Shown here piece after piece: positions 23,840-31,458 of a stretch of 36,037 nt of DNA. Under the pieces are notes generated by a model. The model was not told where the DNA came from. It made no database searches and was given only the letters and a program-made list of their open reading frames with translations. Source of the stretch: Bacteroidota bacterium (GTDB lineage: Bacteria > Bacteroidota > Bacteroidia > Flavobacteriales > Weeksellaceae); contig JAEWOD010000034.1 of NCBI GenBank assembly GCA_023461035.1, forward strand, positions 1 to 36,037. Reading direction: 5' to 3'. Position numbers and translations under genes: made by a program. Position 1 is the stretch's first letter. Every line of letters starts with the position of its first letter.

Positions 23840-23888
23840 AACTTTGTCAAAGTTCTGTTCACAACAAATAAAACTTTGACAAAGTTTT
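23840..23888. repeat. Pair of AACTTTG-x-CAAAGTT palindromes after lepB
   Basis: Two palindromes, 23840-23854 and 23870-23888, share the core AACTTTGnCAAAGTT with T or A at the centre, so they are inverted copies of one another and can fold singly or together. They lie between the lepB stop codon and the WbqC gene and may protect or end the lepB transcript. This appears to be another dispersed palindrome family. Confidence 0.6.
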
Positions 23889-23910
23889 AACTCAATTTTT
23901 AAATTCAACC

Positions 23911-24510
23911 ATGATTTTCCCTGCATTTTACTTTGGTCCGATTTCGTATTTCGCCGAATTGTTTCGTGCTAAAAATTACAAATTGGAAGCCCACGAAAAT
24001 TTTCCGAAACAAACCTATCGCAACCGTTGCTATATCCAAGGTGCAAACGGAAAATTACGGCTTGCAATCCCTACAAAACATAACGGCGCAAGGATTCTGA
24101 AAGACATTCAGGTTTCGGATGATTATAATTGGCAAAAAGAACACTATAAATCACTGGTTTCGGCCTATAAAAGTTCACCCTATTTTGAATTTTATGAAGA
24201 CGATTTATTACCAATTTTTGAATCCAATGAAAAATATTTGTTGGATTTGAATTTGAAAACCATTGAATTCATCGCTTCGAAATTAAAACTGGATCTGAAA
24301 TTTGATTTAACCGAGTCCTATGAAACCGTTTCAGAAGAATTGGATTTCAGAAACCGATTCAATGCCAAAGAAGAACCAAGCGGAAATTTCCCCGAATACT
24401 TTCAGGTTTTCGATGAAAAATTTGAATTTATGCCGGATTTGAGCATACTCGATTTACTTTTTAACGAAGGACCTAAATCCAAGGATTATTTAGTAAATCT
24501 TACTCAATAA
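23911..24510 (+). CDS. WbqC-like family protein
   Basis: The 199-aa protein matches the WbqC-like family: an N-terminal PAFYFGPISYFAELFRAKNY segment, then QTYRNRCYIQGANGKLRLAIPT (about 36-57), WQKEHYKSLVSAYKSSPYFEFYED (about 76-99), and a C-terminal EYFQVFDEKFEFMPDLSILDLLFNEG. The family was named from polysaccharide biosynthesis clusters, but its biochemical role is not established. In Flavobacteriia it commonly follows lepB, as here. It is preceded by the palindrome pair and followed 51 bp later by ggt. Confidence 0.88.
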   Translation: MIFPAFYFGPISYFAELFRAKNYKLEAHENFPKQTYRNRCYIQGANGKLRLAIPTKHNGARILKDIQVSDDYNWQKEHYKSLVSAYKSSPYFEFYEDDLLPIFESNEKYLLDLNLKTIEFIASKLKLDLKFDLTESYETVSEELDFRNRFNAKEEPSGNFPEYFQVFDEKFEFMPDLSILDLLFNEGPKSKDYLVNLTQ

Positions 24511-24561
24511 ATAATTCCAATCAAATAGTTTGTACATTCGTCTTTTAAGAATTGACCAACT

Positions 24562-26232
24562 ATGATGAAAAAACACATTCTTCATCTGTTTCTTTTATTG
24601 ACGCTTCCTGTTATAGCTCAACAACCGACTTACCGAAACGGAATGGTCGTCAGTGCGCATCCACTTGCTTCAGAAGTAGGAACAGACATTCTCAAAAAAG
24701 GCGGAAATGCCGTGGACGCAGCCGTTGCGGTTCAGTTTGCATTAAGTGTCGTTTTGCCCATTGCCGGAAATATCGGCGGAGGTGGATTTTTGGTTTATCG
24801 AAGTGCTGATGGAACGTACGATGCACTGGACTATCGGGAAAAAGCACCCGGAAAAGCGTCTGAAACCATGTATCTGGACAAAGATGGAAATCCGATTACC
24901 GATTTGAGTTTGTTTGGACAATTGGCGGCAGGCGTTCCCGGAACGGTAGACGGAATGGCAAAAGCGCATGAAAAATATGGAAAACTGAGTTGGGAGGAAT
25001 TGATCCAACCGGCAATTGATTTGGCGGAGAATGGATTTCCGGTGACGGAAGCGCAGGCGGAGGAATTTAGGTTTAGTTATAAAAATTTTGAAAAATGGAA
25101 TCCGGAAGGAACGGCTTTTACCGTCCGGAAAGAATGGAAAACGAGAGATTTATTGGTACAAAAAGAATTGGCAGAAACCCTTAAATTAATTCAAAAACAG
25201 GGACGAAAAGGTTTTTACGAAGGAAAAACAGCAGAATGGATTGTGAAGGAAATGAAAAGCGGAAACGGAATCATCTCGCTTGAAGATTTAAAAAATTATG
25301 AATCGGTTTGGCGAAAACCCATAACCGGAAATTACAAAGATTTGAAAATCATTTCTATGCCGCCGCCTTCCAGTGGCGGAATTGCCTTGGTTTCGCTCTT
25401 GCATTCGGTCGAAAATTATCCGTTAAAAAAATGGGGATTTCAAAAGGATTCGACCGTCCAAGTGATGGTGGAAGCGGAACGAAGAGTGTATGCAGATCGA
25501 GCGGAACATCTAGGCGATCCTGATTTTTATGACGTTCCGCAAAAAGAATTGATTCAAAAAGAAAATTCGGTAAAACGAATGCAATCGATGCGTTTTAATC
25601 ATGCAACGCCCAGCTCTGAAATAAAAGCAAGTTCATTTGTTCCAAAGGAAAAAGAAGAAACCACTCATTATTCCATCGTGGACAAAGAAGGAAATGCCGT
25701 GTCGGTTACGACTACTTTGAACGGTGGATTTGGCTCGTTTGTTGTTGTGAAAGGAGCCGGATTTATTTTGAACAATGAAATGGATGATTTTTCTGTAAAA
25801 CCCGGTGCTCCTAATATGTATGGTCTCGTGGGCGGAAAAGCCAATGCCATCGAACCCAACAAAAGAATGCTGAGTTCCATGACACCTACAATTCTGGAAA
25901 AAGACGGGAAACTCTTTATGGTAGTGGGAACGCCGGGCGGCTCGACCATTATCACTTCGGTTTTCCAAACGGTTTTAAATGTGGTAGAATTTGAAATGGA
26001 TATGCAGGAAGCAGTAGCGGCACCAAGGTTTCATCATCAATGGTTACCCGATGAAGTTTTCATAGACAAAACCGCTTTTTCCGAATCGGTTCGTAACATT
26101 TTGACCCAAAAAGGATACAAATTGACGGAACGAGGATCTTGGGGAAGAGTGGACGGGATTTTGATTAAGGATAACGGAAGTTATCAGGGAGGTGCAGATC
26201 CGAGAGGTGATGATTTTGTGAGTGGATACTGA
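24562..26232 (+). CDS. ggt: Gamma-glutamyltransferase / glutathione hydrolase
   Basis: The 556-aa exported Ntn-hydrolase cleaves gamma-glutamyl bonds of glutathione and transfers or hydrolyses the glutamyl group. A signal peptide (MMKKHILHLFLLLTLPVIAQ) precedes the mature protein. Substrate arginine R92 is in YREKAP. The autoprocessing and catalytic threonine is T368 in EETTHYSIVDKEGNAVSVTTTLN, so self-cleavage should give a large subunit (about 21-367) and a small subunit (368-556). The C-terminal GGADPRGDD segment is typical. It probably acts in the periplasm in amino acid and thiol scavenging. It is a single gene; the region after it (26233-26333) holds only low-complexity AT-rich sequence. 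Confidence 0.95.
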   Translation: MMKKHILHLFLLLTLPVIAQQPTYRNGMVVSAHPLASEVGTDILKKGGNAVDAAVAVQFALSVVLPIAGNIGGGGFLVYRSADGTYDALDYREKAPGKASETMYLDKDGNPITDLSLFGQLAAGVPGTVDGMAKAHEKYGKLSWEELIQPAIDLAENGFPVTEAQAEEFRFSYKNFEKWNPEGTAFTVRKEWKTRDLLVQKELAETLKLIQKQGRKGFYEGKTAEWIVKEMKSGNGIISLEDLKNYESVWRKPITGNYKDLKIISMPPPSSGGIALVSLLHSVENYPLKKWGFQKDSTVQVMVEAERRVYADRAEHLGDPDFYDVPQKELIQKENSVKRMQSMRFNHATPSSEIKASSFVPKEKEETTHYSIVDKEGNAVSVTTTLNGGFGSFVVVKGAGFILNNEMDDFSVKPGAPNMYGLVGGKANAIEPNKRMLSSMTPTILEKDGKLFMVVGTPGGSTIITSVFQTVLNVVEFEMDMQEAVAAPRFHHQWLPDEVFIDKTAFSESVRNILTQKGYKLTERGSWGRVDGILIKDNGSYQGGADPRGDDFVSGY

Positions 26233-26333
26233 GTTGGGGAGTTGGAGTGTGATGGAATAGTTGAAATAATTATAATCCTTGAAATTAAACCTTAAACGTT
26301 GAACATTAAACTTTAAACAAAAAACAATACAAA

Positions 26334-27944
26334 ATGAATAAATTTTTTATGACACTAGGAATGGCTTTCATGCTTTCCTTCAGTGGTTTCGCACAAGAAA
26401 CGGCTACCGAAACAACCATGCAGGTTTGGTACAATTCGGATAAAGAAGCTACCGGTATTTTTGGTGTAAATACTGAAAAGGCTCACCAATTCTTGAAGGA
26501 ACATAACCGAAAACCTACTGAATTAATCGTAGGAGTTCTGGATGGTGGTGTTCAGGCCGATCATGTGGATTTGAAAGACAATATGTGGGTAAATGCTAAA
26601 GAAAAAGCCGGAAACGGAAAAGACGATGATAAAAACGGATATATTGACGACATAAACGGTTGGAATTTCATGGGAGGTGCGGACGGTAAAAATGTGGACG
26701 GCGATACGCTGGAAAAAGTAAGAATTTACAAATACACTTATTTGCCTATGTTTGAAGGAAGTGATGCCACAAAAAACACTGAAAACCAAACCAAACACCC
26801 TAAAGAATATGCAGATTATCAGTCCATAAAAGCTGAAATCTCACAAAAAATAGCAGAAGCCAAAGGTTATCTTCCTCAATATCAAGGCATGATGGACATG
26901 GTAAACAAAGGTTTTCCTGCATTGATAAAAGATTTTGGAGACAGCCCGGTTACAGAAGAAAATTTAGGGAAATATACGCCTACTGAAGAATCAATGGCCG
27001 GAATGCAGATTTTTGCGTTTATACCAAAAGAATATTGGAGTGGAAAAACCATGCAGGAAATTTATGATGAATTAAAAGACGAATTTCAAGGTGGTTTGGA
27101 TTATCTGAATGGACAAATTAATTATCACTATAACGTTGATTTTGAACCACGCGGAATTGTAGGTGATAATTATGCCGATAAAAAAGAAAGTCATTACGGA
27201 AATGCCAATGTAGAAGGACCTGATGCCGGACACGGAACTCATGTTGCAGGTTTGATTTCAGCCGTTCGTGGAAACAACAGAGGAATTGACGGAATCGCCG
27301 GAAACCATGTGAAAATAATGGGTGTTCGTACCGTTCCAAACGGAGATGAGCGCGACAAAGATGTAGCAAATGCCATTCGATATGCTGCGGACAACGGAGC
27401 AAAAATCATGAATATGTCATTTGGGAAAAGCCATTCGCCTGAAAAAGATTTGGTTTGGGATGCTATGCGTTATGCAGAAAAGAAGGGAGTTTTATTGATA
27501 AAAGCAGCCGGAAATGACAATGATAACATTGATGAAATTATCCATTATCCAACCAATTTTGATGAGAAAGGAAATCAAGTGGTTCAGTCTATTTTGACTG
27601 TAGGAGCTTCGACTGAAGATCCATTGGTATTAAAAGCAAGTTTTTCCAATTACGGTAAAAAATCGGTCGATGTATTTGCGCCGGGTGCCAATATCATGTC
27701 CACCGTTCCGCACGATAAATACAAAGCAGAAGACGGAACCAGTATGGCTTCACCGGTAACTGCCGGAGTTGCAGCTTTGGTTTGGTCACATTATCCGAAA
27801 TTAACAGCTTTGGAAGTAAAAGACATCATCATGAAATCGGTGAACAAAGATCCGCAACTGACGGATATTTCTGTAACCGGAGGTGTGGTAGATGCTTACA
27901 AGGCCGTTCAGTTAGCGGAAGAAATGTATTCTAAGAAGAAATGA
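26334..27944 (+). CDS. Subtilisin-like serine peptidase (S8 family), exported
   Basis: The 536-aa protein has a signal peptide (MNKFFMTLGMAFMLSFSGFA) and an intact S8 triad: D70 in IVGVLDGGVQADH, H300 in GHGTHVAG, S470 in DGTSMASP, plus oxyanion N394 in AAGND. About 230 residues separate the Asp and His motifs, where subtilisins have about 30; the insert (roughly 125-285) looks helical and charged. No type IX secretion C-terminal domain is visible, since the protein ends at AEEMYSKKK just after the catalytic domain, so it is probably periplasmic or released by another route. A terminator lies 50 bp downstream. Confidence 0.93.
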   Translation: MNKFFMTLGMAFMLSFSGFAQETATETTMQVWYNSDKEATGIFGVNTEKAHQFLKEHNRKPTELIVGVLDGGVQADHVDLKDNMWVNAKEKAGNGKDDDKNGYIDDINGWNFMGGADGKNVDGDTLEKVRIYKYTYLPMFEGSDATKNTENQTKHPKEYADYQSIKAEISQKIAEAKGYLPQYQGMMDMVNKGFPALIKDFGDSPVTEENLGKYTPTEESMAGMQIFAFIPKEYWSGKTMQEIYDELKDEFQGGLDYLNGQINYHYNVDFEPRGIVGDNYADKKESHYGNANVEGPDAGHGTHVAGLISAVRGNNRGIDGIAGNHVKIMGVRTVPNGDERDKDVANAIRYAADNGAKIMNMSFGKSHSPEKDLVWDAMRYAEKKGVLLIKAAGNDNDNIDEIIHYPTNFDEKGNQVVQSILTVGASTEDPLVLKASFSNYGKKSVDVFAPGANIMSTVPHDKYKAEDGTSMASPVTAGVAALVWSHYPKLTALEVKDIIMKSVNKDPQLTDISVTGGVVDAYKAVQLAEEMYSKKK

Positions 27945-27993
27945 TGGATGATGGATGATGGATGATTGAATGTTAATCCACATAAAAATAATT

Positions 27994-28027
27994 AAAATCC
28001 CGTTTGATTTTCAGGCGGGATTTTTTT
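27994..28027 (+). terminator. Intrinsic terminator of the S8 peptidase gene
   Basis: Nine-bp arms AAAATCCCG (27994-28002) and CGGGATTTT (28016-28024) close a 13-base loop and run into seven T. Because the stem begins with A-runs it may also stop the convergent transcript from the other side. Confidence 0.85.
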
Positions 28028-28039
28028 GTTGGAGTGTGG

Positions 28040-28318
28040 GAGTGTGGGAGAGTTGGGGTGTAAGAGAGTTTTAGAATTTTGGATTTATTCTTCAAACAAA
28101 TTAAATGAACTCCATTTTTGAGCATTGTTTATCATTGAAATAAGCATTCCAATTATGTGATTTGCGAACGTAGTTCAGAAACGAATGCGGCCGTCATTGC
28201 GAGCATAGTGTAACGGAGCGTGGCAATCCAATTCATAAGTACTGAGATTGCTTCGTCATTCCGTTGCACTTCATTTCTCGCAATGACAAACGTTATGACT
28301 CCCAACTCTCCCACACTC
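28040..28318. repeat. 279-bp intergenic segment bounded by 18-bp perfect inverted repeats
   Basis: The arms are 28040-28057 (GAGTGTGGGAGAGTTGGG) and 28301-28318 (its exact reverse complement). The left arm follows further G-tracts and the right arm continues into CCCCC on the other side, so each outer strand is G-rich. The inside holds no gene, AT-rich sequence and the REP-like element at 28193-28287. The right arm reaches the stop codon of yifB. It could be a non-autonomous element or two copies of a dispersed G-rich spacer sequence; a similar phrase (GTTGGGGAGTTGGAGTGTG) occurs at about 26233-26251. Confidence 0.6.
28193..28287. repeat. REP/MITE-like imperfect inverted repeat (GTCATTGCGAG family)
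   Basis: Ends GTCATTGCGAG (28193-28203) and CTCGCAATGAC (28277-28287) are perfect reverse complements, and the inner arms (CGGAGCGTGGCAATC against GATTGCTTCGTCATTCCG) also pair imperfectly. This is the well-known dispersed 'GTCATTGCGAGC...GCAATC' type of intergenic repeat found in many Bacteroidota and other bacteria. No coding capacity. Confidence 0.75.
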
Positions 28319-29852
28319 AAATCCCCCACCCTTCTCTATCCAGACTTCTATACTGAATCGCTTCGGCAATATGGGAACTTTGTAAATCCTCATTTCCTTC
28401 CAAATCGGCAATCGTTCTCGCCACACGCAAAATCCTGTCATAAGCACGAGCTGAAAGATTTAATTTTTCCATGGCTGTTTTGATCAATTTTTTTCCGGTT
28501 TCGTCGAGTTGACAATAAATATCTAATTCTTTTGGTCCCATCTGTGCATTACTGTGAACCCTGCTCAAATTTTTATATCTATCGGTTTGAATATTTCGGG
28601 CTTTTTCTACTCTTTTTCGTATTTCAATGCTTTTCTCCCCATTTCTTTCGGCAGACAAATCATCAAAAGGAACCGGATTTACTTCTATATGCAAATCGAT
28701 ACGATCAATTAACGGTCCCGAAATTTTATTCATGTACCGTTGCATTTCCAGGAGCGAAGAAGTATTGTTCGGATCATCCGGAAAATAGCCACTCGGACTT
28801 GGATTCATGGCAGCCACCAACATAAAACTAGACGGATAAGTCACTGTAAATTTGGCGCGTGAAATCGTAATTTCTCTGTCTTCAAGCGGCTGCCGCATCA
28901 CTTCCAGAACCGTTCGTTTAAATTCCGGCAATTCGTCCAAAAACAAAACGCCATTGTGTGCCAATGAAATTTCGCCGGGTTGAGGAAAAGATCCTCCGCC
29001 CACCAAACCTGCATCTGAAACAGTATGATGAGGCGAACAATAAGGACGAACCGTCATCAGGGAAGTTCTCTCTCCCAATTTTCCGGCAACCGAATGGATT
29101 TTGGTAGTTTCAAGTGCTTCTTCCAACGTTAAGGGAGGAAGAATGGAAGGAATTCTTTTGGCCAACATGGTTTTACCACTTCCGGGCGGACCGATCAGGA
29201 TGATGTTATGTCCGCCGGCAGCCGCTATTTCCAATGCACGTTTGACATTTTCCTGACCTTTTACATCTGCAAAATCAAACGGAAAAGCATTCAGTTGTTC
29301 AAAAAATTCTTTTTGAATATCGATTTTGGTGGGTTCTATTTTTTTCTTTTGGTCAAAAAAATCAATTACTTCCATTATATTTTCGACTCCGATTACTTCC
29401 AAATCATTTACGATGGATGCTTCTTTAGCATTTTGTTTGGGTAAAATAAAACCTTTAAAACCCTCATTTCTGGCTTGAACGGCAATGGGCAACACGCCTT
29501 TTATGGGTCGGATTTCGCCATCCAATGAAAGTTCGCCCATAATCAGATAATCCGAAATATTTTCAGAATTGATTTGTTCGGAAGCCGCCAAAATCCCCAT
29601 AGCGATGGTAAGATCATAAGCAGATCCTTCTTTATGCAAATCGGCTGGTGCCATGTTGATAGTGATTTTTTTTCCCGGAATTTTAAATCCGGAGTTCATC
29701 AATGCGGTTCCGATACGATAATTACTTTCTTTGATGGCATTATCAGGAAGGCCTACCAGAAAATAGCCTACGCCTATCTCTACATTTACCTCTATGGTAA
29801 TTGTTTTTGCACTGACTCCGTAAATAGCACTACCATATACTTTGACTAACAT
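28317..29852 (-). CDS. YifB/ComM-family Mg chelatase-like AAA+ ATPase
   Basis: The 511-aa protein has an N-terminal ChlI-type Lon-protease-like domain (about 1-165), an AAA+ core with Walker A GPPGSGKT at 221-228 and Walker B GVLFLDELPEF at 301-311, and a C-terminal Mg-chelatase helical domain. Family members such as ComM are hexameric helicases that promote branch migration during natural transformation; others are uncharacterised. It is convergent with the S8 peptidase gene and divergent from cdd. The 68-bp divergent gap with cdd contains only AT-rich sequence. Confidence 0.92.
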   Translation of the reverse strand: MLVKVYGSAIYGVSAKTITIEVNVEIGVGYFLVGLPDNAIKESNYRIGTALMNSGFKIPGKKITINMAPADLHKEGSAYDLTIAMGILAASEQINSENISDYLIMGELSLDGEIRPIKGVLPIAVQARNEGFKGFILPKQNAKEASIVNDLEVIGVENIMEVIDFFDQKKKIEPTKIDIQKEFFEQLNAFPFDFADVKGQENVKRALEIAAAGGHNIILIGPPGSGKTMLAKRIPSILPPLTLEEALETTKIHSVAGKLGERTSLMTVRPYCSPHHTVSDAGLVGGGSFPQPGEISLAHNGVLFLDELPEFKRTVLEVMRQPLEDREITISRAKFTVTYPSSFMLVAAMNPSPSGYFPDDPNNTSSLLEMQRYMNKISGPLIDRIDLHIEVNPVPFDDLSAERNGEKSIEIRKRVEKARNIQTDRYKNLSRVHSNAQMGPKELDIYCQLDETGKKLIKTAMEKLNLSARAYDRILRVARTIADLEGNEDLQSSHIAEAIQYRSLDREGWGI

Positions 29853-29920
29853 TTAAGTTGGATTTGGAATTAAAAGTTAAGAATAATTTTTAAATTGCTT
29901 CCCATTTTGCAAAAATTAAT

Positions 29921-30394
29921 ATGAAAAAGATTATACAGGATTTCGAATATAAATTGTATGAAAACATAGAGGAGCTAAACGAGGCGGATAAAAATTTGAT
30001 TCGAATTTCAGCAGAAGCCGCAAAAAAAGCACATGCTCCTTATTCTAAGTTTAGAGTTGGATCGGCTGTATTGTTGGAAAACGGAGAAATTCTTACGGGA
30101 AACAACCAAGAGAATGCTTCCTATCCGGTTGGGATTTGTGCTGAAAGAACTTTACTTTCCTACGTACACGCTAATTATCCGGAAAAAGCCAAATTAAAAT
30201 TGGCGATATCCGTATTGGATTCAGATCATATCGTTTCCCCTTGCGGTTTATGCAGACAAACACTCATCGAGTACGAAGCTATTCAAAACCAACCCATTGA
30301 AATTTTATTATATAATCGAATCGGGTCGGTTTTGGTAATTCCGTCTGCTGCTTCATTGCTTCCTTTATTTTTTGATGAAAAATCCTTAACCTAA
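29921..30394 (+). CDS. cdd: Cytidine deaminase
   Basis: The 157-aa tetrameric-type enzyme deaminates cytidine and deoxycytidine to uridine and deoxyuridine in pyrimidine salvage. Zinc and proton-transfer motifs are CAE at residues 73-75 and PCGLC at 107-111, with the substrate-binding NNQENASYP segment at 61-69. Length and N-terminal extension (about 20 residues) are usual for Flavobacteriia. The pdhA promoter begins only seven bases after its stop codon. Confidence 0.94.
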   Translation: MKKIIQDFEYKLYENIEELNEADKNLIRISAEAAKKAHAPYSKFRVGSAVLLENGEILTGNNQENASYPVGICAERTLLSYVHANYPEKAKLKLAISVLDSDHIVSPCGLCRQTLIEYEAIQNQPIEILLYNRIGSVLVIPSAASLLPLFFDEKSLT

Positions 30395-30400
30395 ACGAGG

Positions 30401-30432
30401 TTTGCACAACTGAATTATTACAATTAAATTTG
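30401..30432 (+). promoter_or_regulatory. pdhA promoter (TTTG-N20-TAAATTTG)
   Basis: TTTG at 30401-30404 and TAAATTTG at 30425-30432 match the Bacteroidota housekeeping consensus (TTTG/TTG, about 19-20 bases, TAnnTTTG) without mismatch. The expected start is about 30437-30440, leaving a leader of only about 12-15 bases before the ATG. Confidence 0.75.
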
Positions 30433-30451
30433 CCTTTCACGAAAGCTTTTT

Positions 30452-31453
30452 ATGGAAAAGATTACAAAAGAAACCTATCTCCGGTGGTATAGAGAAATGA
30501 ATTTCTGGAGAAGATTTGAGGACAAATGTCGCTCGCTTTATTTGAAACAAAAAATCAGAGGATTTTTACATTTATATAACGGACAGGAAGCGCTACCTGC
30601 CGGATTTTTACATGCGATGAAACCTGGAGACAGTGTGATTACGGCTTATCGCTGTCATGTTTGGCCAATGGCTATGGGTGTAGATCCTAAAAGAGTTTTG
30701 GCTGAACTTTGTGGAAAAGAATCCGGAACTTCAAGAGGTTTAGGCGGTTCTATGCATATTTTCAGCAAAGAACATCATTTTTATGGTGGGCACGGGATTG
30801 TAGGCGGACAAATTCCATTGGGAGCCGGCATTGCATTTGGAAACAAATACAACGGACGAGACAATGTCAACATCTGTCTGTTTGGAGATGGTGCCGCACG
30901 TCAGGGAACACTTCACGAAACTTTTAATATGGCGATGAACTGGAAACTGCCGGTCGTATTTGTTTGTGAAAACAACGGATATGCTATGGGAACTTCTGTG
31001 GAAAGAACCGCTAATCATAACGATATTTACAAATTAGGTCTGGGATATGAAATGCCTTCCCTTCCGGTAGACGGAATGGATCCCGTAAAAGTTGCAGAAG
31101 CCGCATTTGAAGCACTGGAAAGAGCCAGACGCGGAGATGGTCCGACATTTTTGGACATAAGAACTTACCGATTCAGAGGTCATTCCATGTCAGATGCAGA
31201 GCCTTATCGTACCAAAGAAGAAGTTGAAAAATACAAAGATGAAGACCCAATTTTATTGGTTCAGCACACCATTTTAGAAAATAAATATGCGACGCAGGAA
31301 GAATTGGATAAAATAATGGAAGAAGTAAAAGCCGAAGTAGAAGAATGTGAAAAATATGCAGAAGACTCTGCTTTCCCTCCGGTTGAAAATATGTACAAGT
31401 ACACTTATTCGCAAGAAGATTATCCGTTTATAGACGTAATCGAAAACAAATAA
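30452..31453 (+). CDS. pdhA: Pyruvate dehydrogenase E1 component, alpha subunit
   Basis: The 333-aa thiamine-diphosphate subunit decarboxylates pyruvate together with E1-beta. The TPP/Mg motif runs from GDGAARQG (145-152) to ENN (173-175), and the conserved loop RFRGHSMSDAEPYR with its regulatory serines lies near residue 240. The E2 gene starts 5 bases after its stop codon. No E1-beta (pdhB) is present beside it, so that gene must be elsewhere; this split arrangement is what I recall for Flavobacteriia. A near-perfect promoter lies directly upstream. Confidence 0.95.
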   Translation: MEKITKETYLRWYREMNFWRRFEDKCRSLYLKQKIRGFLHLYNGQEALPAGFLHAMKPGDSVITAYRCHVWPMAMGVDPKRVLAELCGKESGTSRGLGGSMHIFSKEHHFYGGHGIVGGQIPLGAGIAFGNKYNGRDNVNICLFGDGAARQGTLHETFNMAMNWKLPVVFVCENNGYAMGTSVERTANHNDIYKLGLGYEMPSLPVDGMDPVKVAEAAFEALERARRGDGPTFLDIRTYRFRGHSMSDAEPYRTKEEVEKYKDEDPILLVQHTILENKYATQEELDKIMEEVKAEVEECEKYAEDSAFPPVENMYKYTYSQEDYPFIDVIENK

Positions 31454-31458
31454 CAGTT

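Noticed and set aside
27940..27965. GATGGATGATGG short tandem repeat after the S8 peptidase stop codon
   Set aside because: Low-complexity intergenic sequence of a type seen elsewhere in the window (for example near 21385); no structure or function is evident.
30395..30451. Terminator between cdd and pdhA
   Set aside because: The only hairpin (CTTTC-AC-GAAAG) has a 2-base loop and lies downstream of the pdhA -7 box; it is too weak to call.
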